From: Planctomycetaceae bacterium
GTDB taxonomy: Bacteria > Planctomycetota > Planctomycetia > Planctomycetales > Planctomycetaceae
Reading direction: 5' to 3'
DNA: 64,000 nucleotides
Assembly: GCA_017795105.1 (NCBI GenBank)
Contig: CP051247.1
Location: 434,001 to 498,000 of the forward strand
Part shown: positions 45,487 to 55,950 of the stretch, piece by piece
Layout of the letters: the number at the start of each line of letters is the position of its first letter
How positions within the stretch are numbered: position 1 is the first letter of the stretch
The notes under the pieces: model-generated
What the model was told of the DNA's origin: nothing
Database searches by the model: none
What the model saw: the letters and a program-made list of their open reading frames with translations, nothing else
Translations under genes and position numbers: made by a program

Positions 45487-48474
45487 CTACTCGTTGGCAA
45501 TCTGTTCTTCAGCCGCATCTGGAAGAGGAACCTGTTGGGGATGCATCAGATAGGCGATCAGGTCCCGCGTCTGGTCGCCAGTCAACGTCTGCAACAGCCC
45601 ATCAGGCATTGCTGAAAGCGGCGTCTGCTGGCGATCATCGATATCGTCGCGATTCACAGTGACCTCGTCCGTCGCGGTTCGCAGGGTGATTGTCTGATCG
45701 TTCTCAGTCAGAATCAATCCGTTCATCACCCGACCATCGATCGTGACGATGATGCTCATCTGATAATCCTTGCTGACCACAGCGCTCGGATCGAGGATGT
45801 TCTCCAGCAGGTAGTCGAGGTTTGCTCGCTGGGAGCCGGTCAGATCCGGCCCGACCTTGTTTCCTTCGCCGTATAGTCGATGGCATTGGGAGCATGTTTT
45901 GTTGAACAGAGCCCGGCCGGCGGAAAGATCGGCGGCGTGCAGCCTCTGATCCGTCAGCTGCTTTTTCAGCGACTCGATCATCTTCCGACGTTCACCGGAG
46001 GATTCCCGCAGTTCGCCCCAGACCTCACTCAGTCGTTCGGTAAGAGTTTCATTGCCGAGACTCTGAATCTGCCGGGCATGCACAGCGGTCACATCGTTCC
46101 GAGGAATTGTCCCTTCCTCGTCTCCGATTGCTTCGAGCAACGCTCCGGCAAAACTGACCCGGGACGCCAGCGTCTCGATGATGGAAGGACGCTGATCGGG
46201 CGCGAACAGCAGGTAACTGTCGGCCAGTTTGACGCCGATCTCAGGGTCATCAAACAGCCCCAGTCCCCGTGCCGCCGTCACATTCAATGTCTGGTCGTTC
46301 ATCAGCGATTCGCAAATCTCGCGCAAATCGCTGGGCCGCATCTCAATTAGAACTCCCAGTGCCTTGCGGCGGGTTTCCAGCTCGGCTTCGGTATCCAACG
46401 CCAATGCCCGAACTTCCGCCAAGGCTCGTTCATCTCCGAACATGATGCTCAACTCACGAGTCGTCTCCTGCAACTCCCGTGGTCCGGCCAGGTCGGTGAA
46501 TTGCTCCCAGCTCTCGGGGATTGGAGCCGAACGTCTTCCCCGCAGGGCATCACTGACTCCGTTCACGATTTGCTCCTGTGAGGCCTGAGAAAAGCGATCG
46601 GCCATCGACAGCAGACGATCGAGCAAGTCCGGTTGTTCATCAATCCGAGTGGCGAGATATCGGGCAATCGAATAGTGAAGAGACGGCCAGACGCAACGGT
46701 CGGCGATTTGAACAATCTCGTCCGGTCGCTGTTGAGCCACCGGAATCAAACCATACCACGTCAGCAATGCTAGCTGATGATCGTCTGCATGTTCCTCGCG
46801 AGCGACCAGTTCCATCGCCAGAGCCTTCCGGTGCTTCACCGGAAAACGCTGCAGGGTGGAAGCCAGAACGCGATGCACCAGTCCCGATAAATCACTTCCC
46901 GCCATCTTGATCAGCAGCTTCACCGTCTTCGGATCATCGGGATACTCGAACGAATCGAGCGGTCCGAACAGCGTGTCGAGCGGCCAGAAGTCAGTCAGTA
47001 GACGAATCGCCCAGACGCGAACATGCTCATCGCGATGCGAGGCCAGTCGTCGCAGCGACCGATACGATGTCCGCCCGTATTGATAGTCGGTCCACAGCCG
47101 TTGAAGATCGCCGTCGCCTTTAAGACAAACCGGCTTAACGACTTCGCCCGGATTCGGCGGATCGCCATAGCTGATTTTGAAGATGCGACCACTTTCGCGG
47201 TGCACGCCGGTGTGGTCGTGACATTCTCCGGTGTCGCTCCAGTCGATGACGAACACGCTGCCATCCGGCCCCTGAGAAAGATCGATTCCCCGGAAGAACG
47301 GATCCTGAGACAGCATGAAGTCCGGCTCGTGCCGTCCAACGTAGCCGGTCCCGGTTCGTTCCAGCCGTTCAACATTCGCCCGGCGTCCATGAAAATTGAG
47401 CGTCATCAGCCGCCCGCGATATTCTTCCGGCCAAAGCTCCGATTGATGAATCAACATTCCGGAATGCGCATGTCCGCCGCCGAGATCGTCAGCCGCTCCA
47501 TCCCGACTCTCCGTCCAGCTGCCGCTGGTATCGAAGTGATAATGGTCGGCGATCATATCCATCCGCTCATAAACATTGCGGTTCTGGCTCTCGCCGATCG
47601 GCTCCCTGAAGTGCGAGCCCGGCAGCATGTGCCAGAGGTGCCCGATGACCGTATTCACGAAGAACAGCTCGCCATTCTCATCCCAGTCGTGTCCCCAGGG
47701 ATTGACCGTTCCATGGCAGAGGACTTCGACGATCTCGCGTTCCGGATGAAACCGCCAGATGCCGCCGTCCATCGGAATTCGTTCTTCTTCCGGCGTACCG
47801 GGAGTGCCGAGCATCGCCGGGCAGGAGTGGCCGCAGCGGCCGTAAAGCCAGCCGTCCGGCCCCCAGCGTAGACCATTCGCAAAGTTGTGGTAGTTGTTCT
47901 GCGCGACCTCGAATCCATCGAGCATCACGATCGGAGGACCATCGGGAACGTCGTCGCCATTCGCATCGGGAATGAACAGCAGAGCCGGCGGACACATCAG
48001 CCAGACGCCGCCATGCCCGACCTCGACGCTGGTCAGCATCTGGACATCATCGGTGAAAACCGTGCGGCTGTCGGCGTGGCCGTCGTTATCGCTGTCAGCG
48101 AAAATCAGCACCCGATCACGCAGCGAAAGGTCAAACCGCTGCGAGCGTTCGGCATAAGTGTAGTTTTCAGCCACCCACAGCCGCCCGCGATCATCCCAGG
48201 CCATGCCGATCGGGTTGGAGACATCGGGTTCTGCTGCGAAGACCGTCGCTTTGAACCCGTCCGGCAGTTCCATCGTCTCGGCGGCCTGTTCCGCCGGCAT
48301 CGGAGACAGATGACGCTCCGAAGGGCTCGTCCGCGGCTCAGGAAACTCATCTCCCTCCAGAGTCGGCTCGATCCGTTCGTCCTCGGCCGGATTGTCTTCG
48401 GCCAGCTGCAACTGCGGCAGCAGCACGGTTCCGAGCGCAACGAAAGCGAGCAGAAGGAGAGAAAGCAGCCTCAT
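45487..48474 (-). CDS. PVC-type dehydrogenase-HEAT-cytochrome c protein
   Basis: A secreted protein of about 995 residues with the three-part layout common in Planctomycetes and Verrucomicrobia. A signal peptide (1-25) is followed by a beta-propeller dehydrogenase-like domain (about 65-480; DGFKATVFAAEP, GMAWDDRGRLWVAE, NGLRWGPDGWLYG), then HEAT-like helical repeats (about 480-830). A haem c domain ends it, with CSQCH near residue 860 and GPDLTG and LIAYL blocks. Such proteins are thought to oxidise sugars or alcohols and pass electrons to the haem, but no substrate is proven. I start at ATG 48474; the frame extends to 48588 without a signal peptide. Confidence 0.9.
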   Translation of the reverse strand: MRLLSLLLLAFVALGTVLLPQLQLAEDNPAEDERIEPTLEGDEFPEPRTSPSERHLSPMPAEQAAETMELPDGFKATVFAAEPDVSNPIGMAWDDRGRLWVAENYTYAERSQRFDLSLRDRVLIFADSDNDGHADSRTVFTDDVQMLTSVEVGHGGVWLMCPPALLFIPDANGDDVPDGPPIVMLDGFEVAQNNYHNFANGLRWGPDGWLYGRCGHSCPAMLGTPGTPEEERIPMDGGIWRFHPEREIVEVLCHGTVNPWGHDWDENGELFFVNTVIGHLWHMLPGSHFREPIGESQNRNVYERMDMIADHYHFDTSGSWTESRDGAADDLGGGHAHSGMLIHQSELWPEEYRGRLMTLNFHGRRANVERLERTGTGYVGRHEPDFMLSQDPFFRGIDLSQGPDGSVFVIDWSDTGECHDHTGVHRESGRIFKISYGDPPNPGEVVKPVCLKGDGDLQRLWTDYQYGRTSYRSLRRLASHRDEHVRVWAIRLLTDFWPLDTLFGPLDSFEYPDDPKTVKLLIKMAGSDLSGLVHRVLASTLQRFPVKHRKALAMELVAREEHADDHQLALLTWYGLIPVAQQRPDEIVQIADRCVWPSLHYSIARYLATRIDEQPDLLDRLLSMADRFSQASQEQIVNGVSDALRGRRSAPIPESWEQFTDLAGPRELQETTRELSIMFGDERALAEVRALALDTEAELETRRKALGVLIEMRPSDLREICESLMNDQTLNVTAARGLGLFDDPEIGVKLADSYLLFAPDQRPSIIETLASRVSFAGALLEAIGDEEGTIPRNDVTAVHARQIQSLGNETLTERLSEVWGELRESSGERRKMIESLKKQLTDQRLHAADLSAGRALFNKTCSQCHRLYGEGNKVGPDLTGSQRANLDYLLENILDPSAVVSKDYQMSIIVTIDGRVMNGLILTENDQTITLRTATDEVTVNRDDIDDRQQTPLSAMPDGLLQTLTGDQTRDLIAYLMHPQQVPLPDAAEEQIANE

Positions 48475-48809
48475 TCGTACGGAAACTCCACTGATTGGGA
48501 CTTCTTCGGGAAGAGCTGAGGCGGCTGCCCCGGCCATCGGCAAGCAGGTCCGATGCGGTGTTTCGCGTAGAAACCGTCTGCGCCACATGGGCTACACATC
48601 GGAAGTGGGGGATATATGACGGTATCGTCGTCTACTCAATGAGTCAACCCCCTCTTTTCGCCGAGAGTGTCCTGCCTGCGACAATCGAATCTCCCAATGA
48701 AAGACCCGACATAGGAGATTTATCGGATCATTCTGCTGGCAATATCCCGTTCTTCGAGGGAATCGCCCCGAAATCACCCCACAACCCCTTATCCAGACGA
48801 CACTTAGAG
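48475..48809. other. 335-bp gap, no recognised feature
   Basis: This gap lies between the end of the XylR-type regulator gene and the start of the haem-domain dehydrogenase gene, both on the minus strand. It should contain the promoter of the latter. I see no tRNA, strong hairpin, repeat or credible reading frame in it. Confidence 0.5.
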
Positions 48810-50006
48810 CTATGCCTCATCCGGCCAGGGGATCGAATTGCCCACCCGACGCCGAAAGGCCCGAGGTGTTTCGCCTGTTTCCCGTTTGAAGGCGACGGAC
48901 AGATACTCAGGATGTTCGAAACCTGTCTGAATGGCGATCTGAGAGAGTGTCATCGTCGTCTGCCCGAGCAACTCCTTGACTTTGATCACCCGCTGCCGCT
49001 GAATCTCCTGATGCGGGGTCCTGCCAAGATACTTCAGGAATCGATGCTCCAGAGCACGACGCGAAAGCGGAACCTGCTCGAGGACGTCTTTCACGCGAAT
49101 ATTGTCCGTGGCCGACTCCCGAATGAATCGAAACGCTCGGGCCACATCGGGATCATCGATGGCCAGCAGGTCCGTTGACTGCCGCGTCTGCACGCCGAGC
49201 GGTTCGATGAGGAGAGCATCGCTCGGCACCCGTTCCCCATTCATCATCCGATCGAGCAGAGCCGCCGCCTGAAAACCTGCCTGGTGAGCATTCGGGATGA
49301 TGCTCGACAGCGGGGGATTGCAGAGTTCGCAGAGCAGGGCATCGTTATCCACTCCCAGTACGGCAACCTGTTCAGGCACGACAATGCCGAGTTCATGGCA
49401 GACATCGAGAAGCTGTTGAGCTTTGATGTCGTAGCAGGCAAAGATGGCGACCGGTTTGGGCAACTGCTTCACCCAGCGGGCGAGACGCCGCTTCTCGCGA
49501 TTCCACGAATAGTGATTGTCGTATCGCGGAATCGACTGATGCACATGGCATTCATAGCCGGCCTGTTCGATCCCCTTTCTGAACTCCTCACAACGCAGGA
49601 TCGACCATTGAAAACCGGGGTCGCCGCAGAAGGCGAGATTCTGAAAACCACGAGTCAGAAAATGCTCGACGGCAAGACGAGCGATCGCCCGGTCATCGGT
49701 TTCGACCCACGGAATATCTTTCAGATATCGAGCCGCACTCAGATCGACAACGGGGCGTTTCGTCCGTTTGACCGCCCGTGCGATCGCGTCGGTTTCGATG
49801 CGGGCGAGCAGCCCGTCTCCCTTCCAGTTTGCCAACCAGCGGGGCGGCGTGGCCCCACGTTCCTGTTCCGGCAGGTAGATCGACCAGTCGGCGAACTGCC
49901 GCACATACGCAATCACTCCGGAGAGCAGTCCTCGCGCGTAGGCGTTCGACGACTCGATCAGCAATGCCACTCCGCGACTCTCTGCCATGCCCACTCCGGC
50001 TGCCAT
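48810..50006 (-). CDS. XylR-type AraC-family transcription regulator
   Basis: A 398-residue regulator. Residues 8-275 are a LacI-like periplasmic-binding domain that should bind a sugar (VALLIESSNAYARGLLSG, VAVLGVDNDALLC, LSSIIPNAHQAGFQAA). Residues about 285-385 hold the two AraC helix-turn-helix motifs (VKDVLEQVPLSRRALEHRF and LSQIAIQTGFEHPEYLSVAF). The arrangement is that of XylR of E. coli, a xylose activator. It is divergent from the Gfo/Idh gene, with three phased ATCTCA repeats between them. The ATG at 49988 has a better ribosome-binding site (GGAG) and would remove 6 residues. Confidence 0.93.
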   Translation of the reverse strand: MAAGVGMAESRGVALLIESSNAYARGLLSGVIAYVRQFADWSIYLPEQERGATPPRWLANWKGDGLLARIETDAIARAVKRTKRPVVDLSAARYLKDIPWVETDDRAIARLAVEHFLTRGFQNLAFCGDPGFQWSILRCEEFRKGIEQAGYECHVHQSIPRYDNHYSWNREKRRLARWVKQLPKPVAIFACYDIKAQQLLDVCHELGIVVPEQVAVLGVDNDALLCELCNPPLSSIIPNAHQAGFQAAALLDRMMNGERVPSDALLIEPLGVQTRQSTDLLAIDDPDVARAFRFIRESATDNIRVKDVLEQVPLSRRALEHRFLKYLGRTPHQEIQRQRVIKVKELLGQTTMTLSQIAIQTGFEHPEYLSVAFKRETGETPRAFRRRVGNSIPWPDEA

Positions 50007-50013
50007 GTAATTT

Positions 50014-50083
50014 ATCTCAAGAGTTTTGCGTAATATCTCATAGACACTGGCTTATGCAAAGTCAAAATACGATAGTCATCTCA
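50014..50083. promoter_or_regulatory. Phased ATCTCA direct repeats, candidate XylR-type operator
   Basis: ATCTCA occurs at 50014-50019, 50035-50040 and 50078-50083, with start-to-start spacings of 21 and 43 bp, near two and four helical turns. The 21-bp spacing is that of the araI1/araI2 half-sites bound by AraC. An overlapping imperfect inverted repeat TTTGCGTAA (50025-50033) and TTATGCAAA (50052-50060) is also present. The region is the 144-bp divergent promoter of the regulator and the Gfo/Idh gene, so control of both by the regulator is likely. GAAGGA before 50151 is the ribosome-binding site. Confidence 0.55.
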
Positions 50084-50150
50084 AATTCCCTCCCGTCAGT
50101 ATGCCGTTTTCAAGCGGCTTCCATTTTGAATAACAGCGAAGGACACTTCT

Positions 50151-51269
<1,119 letters not shown>

Positions 51270-51418
51270 CGTCGAGCATCGCTCACGTTTGCCTTGGATT
51301 CACATCATCGTCGCCCTCGGGGCGCGCGACGATCGGCGTTCGCGCCTCGACAAATTCGGCCTAACAGGTTTTCTCCGGGCCGGCTCATCTCATCTGTTCT
51401 CTTTCGTTGCGAGTTTCC

Positions 51419-54400
51419 ATGAATCGGCTCATTCGCTTACTCGTTCTTCCCGCCCTGCTGCTTTCGCTCTTCAGTCAGCGTCCGGCCGAGGCGGAATCAC
51501 TCAAGATTCTCTTTCTGGGTGATAGCGGCCACCATCAACCGCGTGCCCGGTACAACGATGTTGCCGACACGTTCAAGCAACGCGGCATCAATCTCGAGTA
51601 CGGCGATGATCCACAGATGCTGCAGGTAGAGATTCTCGACCAGTACGATGGTCTTCTGCTGTATGCCAACATCGATGAGATCAGCAGGGATCAGGCCGAT
51701 GCTCTGCTGGAATACGTCGCGGCAGGCAACGGCTTCATTCCCCTGCATTGTGCCACCTACTGTTTTCGGAATGACGATCGCATCGTGAAGCTGATGGGAG
51801 CTCAGTTCAAGAGTCACGGAGCAGGAACCGTTCGCACAACGCTGGCCGATACTCAGCATCCGATCCTCGACGGCTTCTCTCCGTTCGCGAGCTGGGACGA
51901 GAGCTACATCCATCATCTCCACAACGAGAAAGACAGGACCGTTCTTGAATATCGCCCCGGCGAGCCGCAGGCGGAAGGGAAGGAACGCGAGCCCTGGACC
52001 TGGGTCCGCAAGCACGGCAAAGGCCGCGTCTTCTACACAGCCTGGGGACACGATCAACGCACGTGGACTCACGCCGGGTTCCAGAATCTCGTCGAACGCG
52101 GAATTCGCTGGGCTTGTAAACAGGACCCGACAACCGCCGGCAGTTACCGCAGCGACGACGAACGGGAACCGTTCTCTCCGCCCAAGATGACCGAGATCCC
52201 GAAGAACGCTCCCAAGTTTGACTATGTCGATGTCGGCCCGAAGATTCCCGACTATCGGGCAGGCAGCGGCGAAACCCAGCGACTCATGCAGAAGCCCTTG
52301 CCGCCAGAGCAATCCCTACAGCACCTGTCGACTCCAGTGGACTTCACGCCAGAGCTGTTCGTCGATGAGACGAACCTCGGCGGTAAGCCGATCGCCATGA
52401 ACTGGGACGAACGTGGTCGGCTCTGGATCTGTGAAACGGTCGACTACCCGCACGACCTAACCCCGAACAATCAGGGCCGGGATCACATTCGCATCTGCGA
52501 AGATACCGACGGCGACGGCAAAGCCGACAAATTCACTCTCTTCGCCAATGGTCTCAACATCCCCACGGCCATCACCTTCCACCGGGGTGGAGCCGTGGTG
52601 CAGTCGGGCCGGGAAACGCTTTATCTCAAAGACACGAACGGCGACGACAAAGCCGACCAGAAGATCGTGCTGATCAGCGGCTGGGAAATGGGAGACACCC
52701 ACGGCGGCGTCAGCAATTTCCGTTACGGTCTCGACAACTGGATCTGGGGCATGCAGGGCTACAATAATTCCGCCCCGGTCATCAACGGCCAGAAACAGCA
52801 GTCGTTCCGCATGGGCTTTTTCCGCTTCAAGCTTTCACAAACCGATCCACCGCGCGTCGAACAGCTGGAGTTCGTCCGCTCGACGAACAACAACACCTGG
52901 GGCCTCGGCATTACGGAAGAAGGGCTGATCTTCGGCTCGACCGCGAACCGTAACCCGAGCGTCTTCATGCCGATCGCGAACCGGTATTACGAGCGGGTCC
53001 TCGGCTGGGCTCCGCAGACGCTTGAAATGATTGCCGATACGCACATGTTCAAGACGATCACCGACAAGGTTCGGCAGGTCGACCATCACGGCGGTTACAC
53101 GGCCGGAGCAGGGCACGCCATTTACACGGCTCGTGCCTACCCTCAACAATGGTGGAACCGCACCGCTTTCGTCTGTGGTCCGACCGGTCACCTCGTGGGA
53201 GCGTTTGTGCTGGAACCGAACGGAGCCGGGTTCACCTCCCATAATCCGAGCAACCTTGTGGCCAGTGATGACGAGTGGACGGCTCCCATTCTCGCCGAAG
53301 TCGGTCCGGATGGAAACGTCTGGGTCATCGACTGGTACAACTACATCGTCCAGCACAACCCCACGCCGCACGGGTTTGAAACCGGTCCAGGGAATGCCTA
53401 TCTCACCGACCTGCGCGACAAGCGGTTTGGTCGCGTCTATCGCATCACCGCGTCAGACGGCGAGGGCACCAGCCTGAGCAGCGATGCCTCCGACGCAGAA
53501 CTCGTCGAAGCGCTTTCCGATCCGACCATGCTTGTCCGGCTGCAGGCTCAACGGCTGTTGATTGAACGCAACGCAACCGGGACGGCTCCGCAGCTCATCA
53601 AACTGCTGGGGGACGAATCGACCGATGCCATCGGATTGAACGCCTCCGCCATTCATGCTCTGCAGACCCTCGGGGGGCTGAATCTGATCAACGGCAATCA
53701 TCCAGAAGTCTTCGCAGCCGTGAAGCAGGCTTTGAGTCATCCTTCGGCTGGCGTCCGGCTGAATGCATTGCGTGTGCTTCCTCAGACCGAAGAGGGCTCG
53801 GCTGCAATCATGGCTTCAAGCTGTCTGCGTGACTCTGCTCCTCAGGTTCAGCTCGCTGCGTTGCTGGCTGTTTCCGACAATCCAACATCGGAAGCAGGAC
53901 CGGTTCTCGCTCAGCTCTGCAGTGAAACCGATCTGTTGAAGGATCGCTGGCTCAAGGAAGCAGTCACCAGTGCTGCGGCAATGCATTCCGATCGATTCCT
54001 CGCATCGGCTCTGGAGAGCTGGCAGGAGTCAGAAGCAGCCGCTGACGTCCTTCGAACCGTGTCGGAGCACTTCGCCCGCAGTCGACCGGAGCGATCGCAG
54101 CTCACGCCACTCCTCGCTGCTCTCAGCAAGGCCAATCCCGCACTCGCCGCGACGACGGTTCAGGGACTCGTTGACGGCTGGCCAAAGAATCATTCACTGC
54201 AGTTGACCTCCAGCGACTCCAATCAGCTTTCCGCTCTGTTCGATCACGTCGATTCTCAGCATCAGTTCTCGGTGATTCAGCTCGCACGCAGCTGGGGCAG
54301 CAATGTTCTCGATGCCCGAGTCGCCGACTTGGTAAAGAACAGCCTGAAAGCTCTGGAGAACGATCGTCTCTCCGTGCCGGCTCGCCTGCAGGCCGCCGAA

Positions 54401-55807
54401 CGTGTGCTGGCCTTCGACTCGAAAAACGATGACTCACTCCAGCGGATGCTCGATGTCATCTCCCCGTTCGAGCCGCAGGAGCTCTCGGCTGGACTGATTC
54501 AGAAACTTGGCACCGTGGAAAGCCCGGAGCTGGGCACTCTCATGCTCGAAAAGATGGAATCAGTCACGCCATCTCTTCGTTCGTCGATTCTTCAGGCGAT
54601 GCTCGCCCGAGCTCCGACCACGAACGATCTCCTCGCCGCCATCGAGAAAGGAAACCTGCAGGCAACTGACCTGTCGGTGCTGCAACGCCAGTCACTTTCG
54701 GAACACCCGAATCGCCAGATCCGGGAACGGGCGGAGACGATCTTCAAATCGGCCGGGCAGTCCATCCAGAGCGACCGCATGGAACTCGTCCAGGCCAAGC
54801 TCCCGCTGACGGAGAAGCAGGGCGACCACGAACTTGGCCGCGAAGTTTACAAGAAGAACTGTGCGATCTGTCACAGCTTCCAGGGTGAAGGGAAGAACGT
54901 CGGCCCCGACTTGAGTGGACTCGTGATCCATCCCAAAGCGGAACTGCTCACGCATATTCTCGATCCGAACCGCAGCGTCGAATCGAACTTTCGGATGTAT
55001 ACCGTGGTGACTGCGGATGGACTCGTGTTGAATGGTCTACTCGCAGCCGAGTCCCAGACTTCACTCGAAATTGTCGACGTCGAAGGCAAACGGCACTCGA
55101 TTCTTCGCGAAGATATCGAACAGCTCCGGGCATCGACAAAATCGCTGATGCCGGAAGGTCTCGAAAAGTCGATCGACGATCAGGGCTTCGTCAATCTGCT
55201 GACCTATCTTACGACCCCGGGCAAATACGTCCCGCTGACTCTCGATAAGGTGGCAACGACCCTCAGTACGCGAGGGATGTTCTATAACAGGGACAATCAG
55301 GCAGAGTCGATCGATCTCAAAGACTGGTCACGCAGGGAATTCAACGAGATTCCCTTCCAGCTGGTCGATCCACGCGGCGGGTCCCGCAACAACGTCATCA
55401 TGCTGAATGGTCCAATCGGTCCCTTCGCTCCGGAAATGCCGAAATCGGTTGCCCTGCCGTGTCATACCACGGCCAAGGCGATTCACATCCTCGGCGGAAT
55501 CGGCGGCTGGGCCGCACGCTCCCCCGGCGATCAGGGACATTCCATGACCGTGCGGCTCCACTACAAAGATGGCTCCACCGAAGATCACGAGCTGATCAAC
55601 GGTCTGCACATTGCCGACTACAACGGACTGTTCGAGGTCCCGAAATCGACACTCGCCTTCAAGGTGGGGGGCGGTCAGGTTCGCTATATCGAAGTGACGC
55701 CGAAGCGTCAGGCGATGATTGAAGAGATCGAACTGGTGAAGGGCAGCGATCACACCGCTCCTCTCGTCTTCGCGGTTACTGTCGAAACTGTAGGGGCCGC
55801 TCATTGA
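51419..55807 (+). CDS. Giant ThuA-dehydrogenase-HEAT-cytochrome c protein
   Basis: A secreted protein of about 1462 residues combining four modules. After a signal peptide (1-26) comes a ThuA-like glutamine amidotransferase-fold domain (about 28-235; IPLHCATYCF, GRVFYTAWGHD). A beta-propeller dehydrogenase-like domain follows (about 300-690; NWDERGRLWICETVDYPHD), then HEAT-type helical repeats (about 690-1110). The haem c site CAICH is near 1149 with GPDLSGL after it. The last 140 residues are beta-rich with DGSTEDHELINGLHIADYN, like carbohydrate-binding NPCBM-type domains. ThuA domains occur with 3-keto-sugar metabolism. I start at ATG 51419. A strong terminator follows. Confidence 0.9.
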   Translation: MNRLIRLLVLPALLLSLFSQRPAEAESLKILFLGDSGHHQPRARYNDVADTFKQRGINLEYGDDPQMLQVEILDQYDGLLLYANIDEISRDQADALLEYVAAGNGFIPLHCATYCFRNDDRIVKLMGAQFKSHGAGTVRTTLADTQHPILDGFSPFASWDESYIHHLHNEKDRTVLEYRPGEPQAEGKEREPWTWVRKHGKGRVFYTAWGHDQRTWTHAGFQNLVERGIRWACKQDPTTAGSYRSDDEREPFSPPKMTEIPKNAPKFDYVDVGPKIPDYRAGSGETQRLMQKPLPPEQSLQHLSTPVDFTPELFVDETNLGGKPIAMNWDERGRLWICETVDYPHDLTPNNQGRDHIRICEDTDGDGKADKFTLFANGLNIPTAITFHRGGAVVQSGRETLYLKDTNGDDKADQKIVLISGWEMGDTHGGVSNFRYGLDNWIWGMQGYNNSAPVINGQKQQSFRMGFFRFKLSQTDPPRVEQLEFVRSTNNNTWGLGITEEGLIFGSTANRNPSVFMPIANRYYERVLGWAPQTLEMIADTHMFKTITDKVRQVDHHGGYTAGAGHAIYTARAYPQQWWNRTAFVCGPTGHLVGAFVLEPNGAGFTSHNPSNLVASDDEWTAPILAEVGPDGNVWVIDWYNYIVQHNPTPHGFETGPGNAYLTDLRDKRFGRVYRITASDGEGTSLSSDASDAELVEALSDPTMLVRLQAQRLLIERNATGTAPQLIKLLGDESTDAIGLNASAIHALQTLGGLNLINGNHPEVFAAVKQALSHPSAGVRLNALRVLPQTEEGSAAIMASSCLRDSAPQVQLAALLAVSDNPTSEAGPVLAQLCSETDLLKDRWLKEAVTSAAAMHSDRFLASALESWQESEAAADVLRTVSEHFARSRPERSQLTPLLAALSKANPALAATTVQGLVDGWPKNHSLQLTSSDSNQLSALFDHVDSQHQFSVIQLARSWGSNVLDARVADLVKNSLKALENDRLSVPARLQAAERVLAFDSKNDDSLQRMLDVISPFEPQELSAGLIQKLGTVESPELGTLMLEKMESVTPSLRSSILQAMLARAPTTNDLLAAIEKGNLQATDLSVLQRQSLSEHPNRQIRERAETIFKSAGQSIQSDRMELVQAKLPLTEKQGDHELGREVYKKNCAICHSFQGEGKNVGPDLSGLVIHPKAELLTHILDPNRSVESNFRMYTVVTADGLVLNGLLAAESQTSLEIVDVEGKRHSILREDIEQLRASTKSLMPEGLEKSIDDQGFVNLLTYLTTPGKYVPLTLDKVATTLSTRGMFYNRDNQAESIDLKDWSRREFNEIPFQLVDPRGGSRNNVIMLNGPIGPFAPEMPKSVALPCHTTAKAIHILGGIGGWAARSPGDQGHSMTVRLHYKDGSTEDHELINGLHIADYNGLFEVPKSTLAFKVGGGQVRYIEVTPKRQAMIEEIELVKGSDHTAPLVFAVTVETVGAAH

Positions 55808-55886
55808 GAGACGCGATGAGCTGACAACGTTTCTCAAGAACGTGCCGTTCTTTTTCATTGCGGCCTGCGGATGGGATGGCAATCAT

Positions 55887-55919
55887 AAGAAGCTCCGGTT
55901 ACTCGCCGGAGCTTCTTTT
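55887..55919 (+). terminator. Intrinsic terminator after the giant ThuA-haem gene
   Basis: A perfect 12-bp stem (55887-55898 with 55906-55917, core GAAGCTCCGG) with a 7-nt loop ends in a short T-run overlapping the stem (TTCTTTTA). It also argues against the longer start at 55858 for the next gene, since that reading would run through the hairpin. Confidence 0.88.
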
Positions 55920-55950
55920 ATCTTCTCGCAAAGATCCGGAGACATCTCGG

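Noticed and set aside
55858..55950. Upstream start for the family 2 glycoside hydrolase
   Set aside because: The extension would run through the terminator hairpin at 55887-55919 and place residues before a clear signal peptide.
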